Assembly (NCBI GenBank): GCA_030428865.1
Contig: JAUIEK010000001.1
Span: forward strand, 186,001 to 250,000
Length of the DNA: 64,000 nt
Origin: Bacteroidia bacterium
Lineage (GTDB): Bacteria > Bacteroidota > Bacteroidia > Flavobacteriales > Flavobacteriaceae
Direction of reading: 5' to 3'
Position numbers and translations under genes: made by a program. How positions within the stretch are numbered: position 1 is the stretch's first letter; each line of letters opens with the position of its first letter. Below, one piece after another: positions 52,718 to 61,763 of the stretch. The notes under the pieces are model-generated. The model saw only the letters and a list, made by a program, of their open reading frames with translations. It did no database searches and was not told the origin of the DNA.

Positions 52718-52750
52718 TTGCAATAACCTTTTTGATTATAAGTATCTTTG
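52718..52750 (+). promoter_or_regulatory. Promoter of the SCO-family gene (TTG, N22, TATCTTTG)
   Basis: A -33 TTG (52718-52720) and exact -7 box TATCTTTG (52743-52750), 22 bases apart. The ATG at 52784 follows after a 33-base gap. Confidence 0.75.
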
Positions 52751-52783
52751 CATATTGATTATGGGTAAGGACAAATAAACTGT

Positions 52784-53464
52784 ATGAACTGGAAATTCTT
52801 TAAAAAATCAATACCTACACTTATTTTTTTAGTTGTTTTTTCTATTATCGGAATAACTGTTTTCTATCAGTTGATGAAAGTAGATGAAACCTTAAAAGTG
52901 TATAATCCTATTGATGTAAACCCAAGACTAGTTGATGAATCGGTTCAGTATGTTCAAAAAAATCATACGATAGCAGATTTTCAATTAATCAATCAGAATG
53001 GAGAAATAATCACAAATGAAGATTACAAAGACAAGATTTACATTGCAGATTTTTTCTTTACGCGCTGTCAAACAATTTGTATAGCAATGGCATATAACAT
53101 GAATCAGCTACAAGAGCACTATAAAAATGATGATGAGATTATGTTTTTGTCGCATTCTGTAACGCCAGTTATGGATAGCGTACCTGTTCTTAAAGAATAT
53201 GCAGAAAAAAAAGGAGTAATAGAAGGAAAATGGCATGTAACAACAGGTGCTAAAAAACAGATTTATGATCTGGCAAGAAAAAGTTATTTTGCTGTGTTAG
53301 ATGAAGGAGATGGAGGCGAAAATGATTTTATTCATACAGAACAATTTGTTTTGGTTGATAAAGAGCGAAGAATAAGAGGCTTTTATGACGGAACAGATAA
53401 AGAAGACATGCAAAAAATTATAAAAGATATTACTACTCTAAAAAAAGAATATACAAGAAAATAA
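52784..53464 (+). CDS. SCO1/SenC-family thioredoxin-like protein
   Basis: A 226-residue membrane-anchored protein: anchor at residues ~10-30, then a periplasmic thioredoxin fold with the SCO metal site Cys95/Cys99 ('RCQTICIAM') and distal His184 ('FIHTEQFVLVD'). SCO proteins bind copper to mature cytochrome oxidase CuA, or act as redox agents. Position 96-98 reads Q-T-I in place of the common P-T/D-x, a mild change. It has a complete promoter of its own. No oxidase genes are near, so the client is unknown. Confidence 0.88.
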   Translation: MNWKFFKKSIPTLIFLVVFSIIGITVFYQLMKVDETLKVYNPIDVNPRLVDESVQYVQKNHTIADFQLINQNGEIITNEDYKDKIYIADFFFTRCQTICIAMAYNMNQLQEHYKNDDEIMFLSHSVTPVMDSVPVLKEYAEKKGVIEGKWHVTTGAKKQIYDLARKSYFAVLDEGDGGENDFIHTEQFVLVDKERRIRGFYDGTDKEDMQKIIKDITTLKKEYTRK

Positions 53465-53465
53465 C

Positions 53466-53497
53466 TTGTTTAGACTCATTCTAATTTAATATCTTTG
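53466..53497 (+). promoter_or_regulatory. Promoter of feoAB (TTG, N21, TATCTTTG) with internal dyad
   Basis: A -33 TTG at 53466-53468 and exact -7 box at 53490-53497, spaced by 21 bases. The dyad TTAGA-N5-TCTAA (53470-53484) fills the spacer, the expected place for a repressor operator. Confidence 0.65.
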
Positions 53498-53515
53498 TAG
53501 CTTAATTTTTTTCTC

Positions 53516-53752
53516 TTGTTGAAAACAATTGCTTCTCTACATATTGGTGAAATCGGATTTATAGCAGAAGAATCATTAAGCAATATTCCGTTAAAATTGT
53601 TAGAAATGGGCTGTTTGCCTGGAGCAGAAATTAAGTTAATTCAAATAGCTCCTTTAAACGATCCTCTTTATATCTGTGTAAACGGAAGCCATCTCGCCAT
53701 CAGAAAAGAAACAGCAAGAGAAATAAAGATTGTAGATGTTCTAGATGAGTAG
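53516..53752 (+). CDS. feoA: Ferrous iron transport protein A
   Basis: 78 residues; a small SH3-like cytoplasmic protein that works with FeoB. Core features are 'LHIGEIGFIAEES', 'PLKLLEMGCLPGAEIKLIQ' and 'YICVNGSHLAIRKETAREI'. It has no ATG: the start is TTG at 53516 or the adjoining TTG at 53519 (TTGTTGAAA), with the promoter ~18 bases upstream. The feoB gene begins 8 bases before its stop, in another frame, so translation is coupled. Confidence 0.9.
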   Translation: MLKTIASLHIGEIGFIAEESLSNIPLKLLEMGCLPGAEIKLIQIAPLNDPLYICVNGSHLAIRKETAREIKIVDVLDE

Positions 53753-55862
53753 CATCAATCAAACCATACAAGTTGCTTTAATTGGAAACCCAAATACCGG
53801 TAAGACTTCCCTTTTTAATTTGTTAACAGGATTAAATCAAAAAGTGGGGAATTACCCGGGAGTAACGGTTGATAAAAAAACAGGAACCTGTCAGCTTTCC
53901 AATAATATAAAAGCAATGGTTTCTGATCTTCCAGGAACTTACAGCATTAACCCTACTTCAGTTGATGAAAGCATTGTTCTAAAAACCTTGCTTAATGCTA
54001 AGCATGATAAAACACCAGATGTAATTGTTGTTGTTGCTGATATCGAAAATTTAAAGAGAAACCTCTTACTTTTTTCTCAAATTAAAGACCTTGAAATTCC
54101 AACTATTCTGGCTATTAACATGGCAGATCAAATGAAGCGGAAAGGTATTTCGATTAATCTTAACGCATTAAAAGAAGAGTTAGGAAATGAAGTTGTTTTA
54201 ATCAGTGCTCGAAAAAGTGAAGGAATAGATAACATCAAAAAAGCAATTTTAACAAGCTACCAAGAGGCAAAGGCTTTTCCTTTATGTAACATTAATCACA
54301 AGATCGATGCTGCTTATTTTCAAAACTTAAAGGCAATTACCTCAGAATATTCTTTATATGAATTATGGCTGATGATAACGCAAGATAGTTATCCAGATAA
54401 TTTAAATGATGAGACAAAGAAAAAGTTAATTGTTTTTAAAAATGATGTGATTAAACTGAAGAAATATCAGCACAAAGAAACCATTTATCGTTATCAAGAA
54501 ATTAATACGATTTTAAAAAAAACCTATACAGTAGATCAATCCAAAGCTACTGATTTAAGAGCCAAACTTGATAAGATCTTCACACATAAAATTTTTGGTT
54601 ACGTCTTGTTTTTTGGAATTCTGCTACTAATTTTTCAATCTATTTTTGATTGGGCTAGTGTCCCAATGGATTTTATTGATGCTCAATTTGCAAACCTAAG
54701 TGCTTATGCAAAGAAAATATTGCCAGCAGGTGTTGTAAACGATCTAATAACAGACGGAGTTATACCAGGAATTGGAGGAGTATTAATTTTCATTCCGCAG
54801 ATTGCCATTTTGTTTCTCTTTATCGCTATTCTAGAAGAAACTGGTTATATGAGCAGGGTTGTTTTTTTAATGGACAAAATAATGCGTCGTTTTGGAATGA
54901 GTGGTAAAAGCGTTATTCCATTAATTTCTGGAACGGCATGTGCAATTCCTGCGGTAATGGCAACCAGAAATATATCAAGCTGGAGAGAACGATTAATTAC
55001 TATTCTGGTTACTCCTTTCACAACCTGCTCTGCCAGACTGCCTGTTTATGCAATTTTGATAGCACTAGTTGTTCCAAATAAAAAAATAGCTGGGTTTTTA
55101 AGTTTGCAAGGGCTCATGTTACTGTTTATGTATATCCTAGGATTTGCAACAGCTGTAATAGCCGCAGCTATTTTACATAAAACACTTAAAGTAAAAACCA
55201 AAACATTTTTTGTAATCGAAATGCCTGATTATAAGTTGCCGTCGATTAAGAATTTAGGGTTTGAAATGTTAGAAAAAACCAAGGCATTTGTTTTAGGAGC
55301 AGGAAAGATAATTTTGGCATTATCTGTTGTACTTTGGTTCTTAGCTTCCAACGGTCCAAAATCATACGATAATGTTGAAAAAACCATACTAGAAAACACT
55401 TCCAATACAAAACTTTCAGATACAGAATTATCCAAAAAAGTGGCTGCTGCAAAATTGGAAAATTCGTATATTGGAATTATGGGTAAAGCAATTGAGCCAG
55501 CCATTAAACCATTGGGTTATGATTGGAAAATAGGAATTGCCATTATCAGTTCTTTTGCTGCTCGAGAAGTATTTGTTGGGTCGCTTGCAACTATTTATTC
55601 TGTAGGCAGTGATGATGAAGATACAGCAACTATTAAGCAACGGATGGCATCAGAAGTAAATCCAGAAACGGAAGAAAGACGATTTAATTTTCCTGTTGGA
55701 ATGTCGTTATTGATCTTTTATGCTTTTGCCATGCAGTGTATGGCTACATTAGCCATTGTTAAAAGAGAAACCAAAACATGGAAGTGGCCACTAATCCAAC
55801 TAATTGGTATGGGAGCTTTGGCGTATTTATCATCTTTATTAACATATCAAGTTTTAAGTTGA
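53745..55862 (+). CDS. feoB: Ferrous iron transporter B
   Basis: A 705-residue iron uptake GTPase-permease. The N-terminal G domain has G1 'GNPNTGKTS' (14-22), 'NYPGVTVDKK' (G2), 'DLPGTYS' (G3) and 'NMAD' (G4). After ~270 residues comes the membrane part, with two Gate motifs: 'FIAILEETGYMSRVVFLMD' and 'SSFAAREVFVGSL', plus 'SGTACAIPAVMATRN' with its conserved Cys. The C-terminus is standard and the length normal for the family. Fe2+ enters under low-oxygen or reducing conditions. Confidence 0.97.
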   Translation: MSSINQTIQVALIGNPNTGKTSLFNLLTGLNQKVGNYPGVTVDKKTGTCQLSNNIKAMVSDLPGTYSINPTSVDESIVLKTLLNAKHDKTPDVIVVVADIENLKRNLLLFSQIKDLEIPTILAINMADQMKRKGISINLNALKEELGNEVVLISARKSEGIDNIKKAILTSYQEAKAFPLCNINHKIDAAYFQNLKAITSEYSLYELWLMITQDSYPDNLNDETKKKLIVFKNDVIKLKKYQHKETIYRYQEINTILKKTYTVDQSKATDLRAKLDKIFTHKIFGYVLFFGILLLIFQSIFDWASVPMDFIDAQFANLSAYAKKILPAGVVNDLITDGVIPGIGGVLIFIPQIAILFLFIAILEETGYMSRVVFLMDKIMRRFGMSGKSVIPLISGTACAIPAVMATRNISSWRERLITILVTPFTTCSARLPVYAILIALVVPNKKIAGFLSLQGLMLLFMYILGFATAVIAAAILHKTLKVKTKTFFVIEMPDYKLPSIKNLGFEMLEKTKAFVLGAGKIILALSVVLWFLASNGPKSYDNVEKTILENTSNTKLSDTELSKKVAAAKLENSYIGIMGKAIEPAIKPLGYDWKIGIAIISSFAAREVFVGSLATIYSVGSDDEDTATIKQRMASEVNPETEERRFNFPVGMSLLIFYAFAMQCMATLAIVKRETKTWKWPLIQLIGMGALAYLSSLLTYQVLS

Positions 55863-55978
55863 TGCAAAACATATTGATTTATATTATATTAGTGGTTGCT
55901 GTGTTTTTTTTGGTAAAAAAGTTTTTCTTTCGTTCTAAAAAAGATACAGGATGTAGTTCTGATTGCAAATGTGATTAA
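55862..55978 (+). CDS. FeoB-associated Cys-rich membrane protein
   Basis: A 38-residue protein starting at the ATG that overlaps the feoB stop (TGATG). One membrane helix (residues 4-19, 'ILIYIILVVAVFFLV'), basic residues KKFFFRSKK, then a tail with three cysteines, 'GCSSDCKCD'. This fits the small family often found right after feoB (PF12669-like). It may aid FeoB or bind iron at its cytoplasmic side. A frame reaching further up to 55778 is a shadow of feoB. Confidence 0.85.
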   Translation: MQNILIYIILVVAVFFLVKKFFFRSKKDTGCSSDCKCD

Positions 55979-56065
55979 AAGTTAACAGAACATTAATAAA
56001 CAATCAGTAATAGGCATTTTATTTTTACGACATTTAAATTTATTAATATTAAAAAACCCGACACC

Positions 56066-56596
56066 ATGAGAAAAACATTTTTAACCATTGTTGCTCTTGT
56101 TTTCGCTATTGCTTTTTCAAATGATGCTTTGGCACAAGATTTTAAAGACTTAGATAAAAGTCCAATGGATGTGGCTTCTTACCCATCAAGTTTTAGAGAA
56201 TCAGATAAGGTGATTAAAATCACGTACAGTCGCCCACAATTAAAAGGAAGAAAACTAACAAAATTAGCTCCCTACGGAAAAATTTGGAGAACAGGAGCTA
56301 ACGAAGCTACCGAAATAACATTTTATAAAGATGTCACTTTTGCAGGAAAACCAATTAAAGCAGGAACATACACACTTTATACAATTCCTGGAGCAAAAGA
56401 GTGGACAGTGATTATTAGTAATCAATTAAATGTTTGGGGGTCTTACTTCTACAAAAAAGATCAAGATGTAGCAAGAGTTATAGCTTCTGTAAAAAAATCG
56501 AATAAAAATATAGAAGCTTTTTCTATAGCAATTGATGATGGTATGGATATTCACATGGGTTGGGGAGATGTTGTAGTAAGTGTTCCTGTAGAATAA
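56066..56596 (+). CDS. Exported DUF2911 protein
   Basis: A 176-residue protein with a signal peptide ('LTIVALVFAIAFSNDALAQ') and DUF2911 motifs: 'ITYSRPQLKGRKL', 'PYGKIWRTGANEATEITFYK', 'AGTYTLYTIPG' and 'WTVIISNQLNVWG'. DUF2911 proteins are widespread in Bacteroidota and thought periplasmic; the function is unknown. It is monocistronic, between feoB's little partner and the strong palindromic terminator. Confidence 0.88.
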   Translation: MRKTFLTIVALVFAIAFSNDALAQDFKDLDKSPMDVASYPSSFRESDKVIKITYSRPQLKGRKLTKLAPYGKIWRTGANEATEITFYKDVTFAGKPIKAGTYTLYTIPGAKEWTVIISNQLNVWGSYFYKKDQDVARVIASVKKSNKNIEAFSIAIDDGMDIHMGWGDVVVSVPVE

Positions 56597-56622
56597 CTGA
56601 TTTTATTTTTAAGATAATTTGC

Positions 56623-56653
56623 AAACAGTTCGTTTTAAAACGAACTGTTTTTG
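56623..56653. terminator. Perfect-palindrome terminator after the DUF2911 gene
   Basis: A 28-base perfect palindrome, arms AAACAGTTCGTTTT/AAAACGAACTGTTT, followed by TTGTTTC. The tetraloop region is A+T, as the arms meet without spacer. Confidence 0.9.
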
Positions 56654-56699
56654 TTTCTATATTCCTGATTGCTAGCTTTCTTCTTTAGCAAAAGAACCG

Positions 56700-56707
56700 T
56701 AAATTTG
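56700..56707 (+). promoter_or_regulatory. -7 box TAAATTTG of leuS
   Basis: An exact TAnnTTTG, 19 bases before the leuS ATG at 56727. The short leader leaves no room for an attenuator. Confidence 0.6.
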
Positions 56708-56726
56708 CCCACTTTAAAAGGATTTC

Positions 56727-59726
56727 ATGCAATACAATCATCAAGAAATAGAAAAAAAGTGGCAAGAATATTGGGCTAAAAACCAAACATTTAAGGCAGA
56801 TAATAACTCCCAGAAACCCAAATATTACGTGTTGGATATGTTTCCGTATCCATCAGGAGCAGGCTTACACGTTGGGCATCCGTTAGGTTATATTGCTTCA
56901 GATATTTATGCTCGTTACAAAAGGCACAAAGGATTTAACGTATTGCATCCTCAAGGGTATGATTCTTTTGGACTTCCGGCAGAGCAATATGCAATTCAAA
57001 CGGGGCAACATCCTGCAAAAACTACTGAGGAAAATATTATGACCTACAGACGTCAATTAGATCAAATTGGTTTTTCTTTTGATTGGTCTCGTGAGGTAAG
57101 AACCTCTGATCCTAAATACTATAAATGGACACAATGGATTTTTATTCAGTTGTTTAATTCTTGGTATAATAAAGATGCTGATAAAGCAGAAGACATCGTT
57201 ACATTAATAGCTAAATTTGAAGTGGTTGGAAATGAGGAAGTTAGTGCAGCATGTGATGATGATGTTGAAATTTTTTCTGCTGAAGAATGGCATCAGTTTT
57301 CTGAGCAGAAAAAACAAGAAATTTTATTGCAATATCGCTTAGCCTATTTGTCTGACACAGAAGTAAACTGGTGTCCAGCTTTAGGAACAGTTTTGGCGAA
57401 TGATGAAATCGTAAATGGAGTTTCTGAGCGCGGAGGACATCCTGTAATTCGTAAAAAAATGACTCAATGGTCTATGCGAATTTCTGCCTACGCACAACGT
57501 TTGCTTGATGGATTAAACACTATCGATTGGCCACAACCATTAAAAGATTCACAAACCAACTGGATTGGTCGTTCTCAAGGAGCAATGGTTTCTTTTAATG
57601 TAGATGGACATGATGCAAAAATTGATGTGTTTACCACGCGTCCTGATACGATTTACGGTGTAAGTTTTATGACGCTAGCTCCAGAGCACGAACTAGTATC
57701 ACAAATCGTGACAGATAAGCAAAGAAAAGATGTTGAGGAGTATCAAGAAGCTACAGCAAAACGTTCTGAGCGAGATAGAATGGCAGATGTAAAAACCATT
57801 TCAGGAGTTTTTACTGGCGCCTACGCGATTCATCCTTTTACAGGAAAACAAATCCCAATTTGGATTGGAGATTATGTCTTGGCAAGCTATGGAACAGGAG
57901 CTGTAATGGCGGTTCCTTGTGGAGATCAGCGTGATTATGATTTCGCAAAGCATTTCGGGCTTGAAATTCCGAATATTTTTGAAGGAGTTGACATTTCTGA
58001 AGAAGCTTTTGCAGATAAAGAAAAAACGATTATTGCCAATTCCGATTTTTTAAACGGATTGTCTTATAAAAAGGCGATGAAAACCGTGATTTACGAATTG
58101 GAAAAACGCGGTATTGGATACGGAAAAATTAACTATCGTTTACGTGATGCAGTTTTTAGCCGTCAGCGTTATTGGGGCGAACCTTTTCCTGTTTATTATA
58201 AAGACGGAATGCCACAAATGATTGATAAAAGATACTTGCCAATAGAGCTGCCTGAAGTGCGTAATTATTTGCCAACAGAGGATGGCAAACCACCATTAGG
58301 AAATGCTGAGTTTTGGGCTTGGGATACTGAAAAAAATAAAGTAGTAGGAAATGATCAAATAGACCATAAAACTGTGTTTCCACTTGAGTTAAATACCATG
58401 CCAGGTTGGGCGGGAAGCTCTCAGTATTTTAACTGTTATATGGATCCTAAAAACGACGAGGAAATCTTCTCTAAAGAAGCGATTGATTATTGGCAACAAG
58501 TAGATTTATATATTGGAGGTTCTGAACATGCAACCGGACATTTATTGTACGCGCGTTTCTGGCAAAAATTTATGTTTGATAGAGGCTGCGTACCTGTAGA
58601 TGAATTTGCAAAAAAACTCATTAACCAAGGAATGATTTTAGGCACAAGTGCTTTTACGAATAGAATGTGGATAAACTATGATAATAAATTTACTTCTGAA
58701 GAGTTTGTTTTTATTTCTGATAAAGCATATAAAAATCATTTAGATTATAGATTTCCAAAGGATTATTTAGTTGATCCAAAGAATAAAAAGATAAAAGATA
58801 TAGTTTATAAATATGTTTTTAGTCAATATAAAATTGACGATATTGAAATTGAGAAAATAAATATTGATTTCCTCAGAAATCATGTAGATATATCTCTTCT
58901 AAAAGGAACAACAGACGAATTAGATATAGATCAATATACTTCAGATAATAGATACAAGGATTTTAGACCAGCTTTCTTTCTTGATGAAAATGATGAAATA
59001 ATTAAAGATGAATTAGGAAAATATATTGTTTCTCGCGAAGTAGAAAAAATGTCCAAGTCCAAATACAATGTGGTGAATCCAGATGCTATTTGTTCTGCAT
59101 ATGGAGCCGATTCATTGCGTTTATTTGAAATGTTTTTAGGTCCGTTAGAACAATCGAAACCTTGGAAAACCTCAGGAATTTCTGGAGTGCATTCGTTCTT
59201 AAAAAAACTATGGAAGTTGTTTCACGATAAAGGAAATTTTATTGTTTCAAACGAAGAACCTACCAAAGACGAACTAAAAACCTTGCATAAAACCATTAAA
59301 AAAGTAGAGGAGGATATTGAGAATTTCTCATTCAACACATCTGTATCTACCTTTATGATTGCAGTAAATGAACTTATTGTTTTACAATGCAATAAACGAG
59401 CAATTCTAGAACCTTTATTGATTTTGATTTCTCCTTATGCACCTCACATAGCAGAAGAACTATGGGAAAAACTAGGACATTCAGAGTCTATTTCTGAAGC
59501 TCCTTTTCCAGTATTTGATGAAAAACATTTAGTAGAAAGCACTAAAAACTACCCGATTTCCTTCAACGGAAAAATGCGTTTTACGTTAGAGTTACCTTTA
59601 GAGATGAGTAAAGAAGAGATTGAGACAACAGTACTTTCTCACGAGAAAACTCAAGCACAATTACAAGGAAGAACGCCTAAAAAAGTAATTGTTGTGCCTG
59701 GTAAAATCGTAAATATTGTAGGATAA
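56727..59726 (+). CDS. leuS: Leucyl-tRNA synthetase with an enlarged insertion before KMSKS
   Basis: A 999-residue class Ia synthetase. HIGH is HVGH (48-51), the CP1 editing domain has 'DTIYGVSFMTLAPEHEL' and 'AVPCGDQRDYDFAKHFG', and KMSKS is at 774-778. Bacteroidota LeuS proteins carry an insertion of about 85 residues in front of KMSKS, as I recall; here the stretch after 'NQGMILGTSAFTNRMW' to KMSKS is about 130 residues, A+T-rich and highly charged ('KNKKIKDIVYKYVFSQYKID'). Its catalytic motifs are intact. The monocistronic gene ends at a hairpin terminator. Confidence 0.94.
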   Translation: MQYNHQEIEKKWQEYWAKNQTFKADNNSQKPKYYVLDMFPYPSGAGLHVGHPLGYIASDIYARYKRHKGFNVLHPQGYDSFGLPAEQYAIQTGQHPAKTTEENIMTYRRQLDQIGFSFDWSREVRTSDPKYYKWTQWIFIQLFNSWYNKDADKAEDIVTLIAKFEVVGNEEVSAACDDDVEIFSAEEWHQFSEQKKQEILLQYRLAYLSDTEVNWCPALGTVLANDEIVNGVSERGGHPVIRKKMTQWSMRISAYAQRLLDGLNTIDWPQPLKDSQTNWIGRSQGAMVSFNVDGHDAKIDVFTTRPDTIYGVSFMTLAPEHELVSQIVTDKQRKDVEEYQEATAKRSERDRMADVKTISGVFTGAYAIHPFTGKQIPIWIGDYVLASYGTGAVMAVPCGDQRDYDFAKHFGLEIPNIFEGVDISEEAFADKEKTIIANSDFLNGLSYKKAMKTVIYELEKRGIGYGKINYRLRDAVFSRQRYWGEPFPVYYKDGMPQMIDKRYLPIELPEVRNYLPTEDGKPPLGNAEFWAWDTEKNKVVGNDQIDHKTVFPLELNTMPGWAGSSQYFNCYMDPKNDEEIFSKEAIDYWQQVDLYIGGSEHATGHLLYARFWQKFMFDRGCVPVDEFAKKLINQGMILGTSAFTNRMWINYDNKFTSEEFVFISDKAYKNHLDYRFPKDYLVDPKNKKIKDIVYKYVFSQYKIDDIEIEKINIDFLRNHVDISLLKGTTDELDIDQYTSDNRYKDFRPAFFLDENDEIIKDELGKYIVSREVEKMSKSKYNVVNPDAICSAYGADSLRLFEMFLGPLEQSKPWKTSGISGVHSFLKKLWKLFHDKGNFIVSNEEPTKDELKTLHKTIKKVEEDIENFSFNTSVSTFMIAVNELIVLQCNKRAILEPLLILISPYAPHIAEELWEKLGHSESISEAPFPVFDEKHLVESTKNYPISFNGKMRFTLELPLEMSKEEIETTVLSHEKTQAQLQGRTPKKVIVVPGKIVNIVG

Positions 59727-59744
59727 ATAAGATTTAAAATTAAT

Positions 59745-59780
59745 AAAAAAGCTATCATGAATTATTGTGGTAGCTTTTTT
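59745..59780 (+). terminator. Terminator of leuS
   Basis: The stem AAAAAAGCTATCA/TGGTAGCTTTTTT (one G-T pair) has a T-tract included in the right arm. Confidence 0.88.
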
Positions 59781-59797
59781 GTATTCTACTATTTAAG

Positions 59798-59805
59798 TAT
59801 CTTAG
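59798..59805 (+). promoter_or_regulatory. Likely -7 box TATCTTAG of the lipoprotein-kinase operon
   Basis: One mismatch to TAnnTTTG, 23 bases before the start at 59829. Confidence 0.4.
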
Positions 59806-59828
59806 AATCCGTTTAAATTTTCAATCTA

Positions 59829-60296
59829 ATGAAAGTAAATAAAATAGGATTTGTTTTAATCTGCTTAGTTCTTTTTTGGCAATGCAACCAAGCAAAAAAA
59901 GAAGCATCACTTAAAAACCACATGGTTGGTAAATGGCAAACAACTTATTTAAAGATTGATTTTAACACCTTCAGCTCTTCTGACTCCACATTTGTTATAG
60001 AAGACAAGTTTGACAATAATCCTGAGCGAGTTGCACAGTCAGAATATTACGAAGATGGAACGTTCAAAGCATGGTTTTTAGATAGAAATAAAAATCAACA
60101 AGGGCTTACATCAGGAAAATGGTCAGTATCCAACGACACGCTGTTTACATCGTATTTTTACTTAGGTAAAGATGTAAAAGCATTATACAAAGTGCTAAAA
60201 ATAAACAACGGTTTTAAGGCCACCAGTAAATATGATTGGGATAATGATGGAGAACAGGATGATTTATTGGTTATGCAAACAAAACGAATAGAATAG
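59829..60296 (+). CDS. Lipoprotein of the lipocalin-like type
   Basis: A 155-residue predicted lipoprotein: signal with 'VLICLVLFWQC' and lipidated Cys19. The mature part begins 'NHMVGKWQTTYLKIDFN' and continues with strands like 'YYEDGTFKAWFLDRNKN' and 'SGKWSVSNDTLFTSYF', the pattern of small lipocalin-like barrels. It may sense or bind a small ligand. The histidine kinase gene begins 2 bases after its stop, so it may be an accessory sensor for that kinase; this is inferred from the operon. Confidence 0.75.
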   Translation: MKVNKIGFVLICLVLFWQCNQAKKEASLKNHMVGKWQTTYLKIDFNTFSSSDSTFVIEDKFDNNPERVAQSEYYEDGTFKAWFLDRNKNQQGLTSGKWSVSNDTLFTSYFYLGKDVKALYKVLKINNGFKATSKYDWDNDGEQDDLLVMQTKRIE

Positions 60297-60298
60297 GT

Positions 60299-61759
60299 TT
60301 GTTCTCTGGGTTAAAAAATATATCGTTACGCATTCGCATTTTTATTGCAATGATTTTGCTTATTGTATTGGCGTCTGTACTAATCATTACTGTAACTATT
60401 TATCAGTATGATGAGCAGACAAAAGAATATAACATACAGCGTTTTGGCAGAAAAGAAGATTCTGCTAAAGAAAACATCAATATTGAGCTCACAAATAGAA
60501 CTACTTACCCTGTAAATACAGCAAATATCCCTAAAATTTTTCAAGAGAGTATTTATGAAATAGCCGTAATACACAACATTCATATTTCTATGTATTCTTT
60601 AGAAGGTCGACTGCTAAAAACTTCTATTCCTACTGTTTTTAGAGACTCTTTGCCAGAAAACTTGTCTAAAGAAATTGTACAAGAACTTAAAAATAAACCA
60701 TACCATCGAATTTTAAAAACAAAAGAAGAAAAAGGAATCAGCTATCAATCTTCTTATTCTTATTTAACAGACCCGCAGTTTAAAAGAATAGGAATTTTAC
60801 ATCTTCAATTATCTCAAGACAATTATGATCAAGAACGTGAGTTAGAAGAATTTTTATCCCGACTAACTGTTGTTTACTTTTTTATGCTTTTGATAGCAAT
60901 TGCATTGGCCTATTTTTTGTCTAGTTATATTACACGATCAATCAAGGCAATTACAGATAAAATGCGTCAAACACAACTCGATAAACGAAATGAAAAAATT
61001 ATTTTAAAATCATCGAGCAACGAAATGAATATCTTAGTAGAAGCATATAATAAGATGATTGATGAGTTAGAAGCTAGCGCTGTAAAACTAGCAAAGAGTG
61101 AACGAGAGCAAGCGTGGAAAGAAATGGCCAAACAGGTAGCCCATGAAATTAAGAATCCGTTAACACCTATGCGATTAACCGTTCAAAGTTTTGAACGAAA
61201 ATTTGATGAAAATGATCCAAATATAAGAGAAAGAATCAAAGAATTTACAAACTCGTTAATTCAGCAAATAGATGTAATGAGCTCCATAGCTTCTGCTTTT
61301 TCTGACTTTGCTAAAATGCCTAAGCAAAATAAAGAACGAATAGAAATAGTGAGTGTTGTAAAAATGGCGTTAGATATTTTTGACGAAGAGTACATAACAT
61401 ATCAACCAAAAGAAGAAAAAATCTATGCCAATTTAGATAAAACACAGCTTATTCGTGTTATGACAAATTTGCTTAAAAATGCTATCCAAGCATTAGAAGA
61501 AGAGAGTAATCCAAAAATAGTGGTTACCGTATCTTCTACAAAAAACACGATTGTCATAGAAGTTGCTGATAATGGAAAGGGAATTGAAAAAGAAGTTAGA
61601 GATTTGATTTTTGAACCAAAATTCACAACAAAAACTAGTGGAATGGGACTCGGATTACCTATGATTAAGCGAATTATAGAAGCATATGATGGAACTATAA
61701 ATTTTATTTCAAAACCAGGAAAAGGCACGCTATTTACTGTAACTTTACCCAAAACATAA
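60299..61759 (+). CDS. NtrY-like sensor histidine kinase (TTG start)
   Basis: 486 residues from TTG at 60299, 2 bases after the lipoprotein stop. Membrane helices at ~13-31 and ~193-211 bracket a periplasmic sensor region of ~160 residues; a HAMP segment follows. The phosphorylated His282 is in 'QVAHEIKNPLTPMRLT', the N box in 'RVMTNLLKNAIQALEEE', the G1 box 'DNGKGI', and the G2 box 'GMGLGLPMI'. 'HEIKNPLTP' is typical of NtrY-type kinases. No response regulator gene is beside it, so its partner lies elsewhere. Confidence 0.92.
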   Translation: MFSGLKNISLRIRIFIAMILLIVLASVLIITVTIYQYDEQTKEYNIQRFGRKEDSAKENINIELTNRTTYPVNTANIPKIFQESIYEIAVIHNIHISMYSLEGRLLKTSIPTVFRDSLPENLSKEIVQELKNKPYHRILKTKEEKGISYQSSYSYLTDPQFKRIGILHLQLSQDNYDQERELEEFLSRLTVVYFFMLLIAIALAYFLSSYITRSIKAITDKMRQTQLDKRNEKIILKSSSNEMNILVEAYNKMIDELEASAVKLAKSEREQAWKEMAKQVAHEIKNPLTPMRLTVQSFERKFDENDPNIRERIKEFTNSLIQQIDVMSSIASAFSDFAKMPKQNKERIEIVSVVKMALDIFDEEYITYQPKEEKIYANLDKTQLIRVMTNLLKNAIQALEEESNPKIVVTVSSTKNTIVIEVADNGKGIEKEVRDLIFEPKFTTKTSGMGLGLPMIKRIIEAYDGTINFISKPGKGTLFTVTLPKT

Positions 61760-61763
61760 TCGC

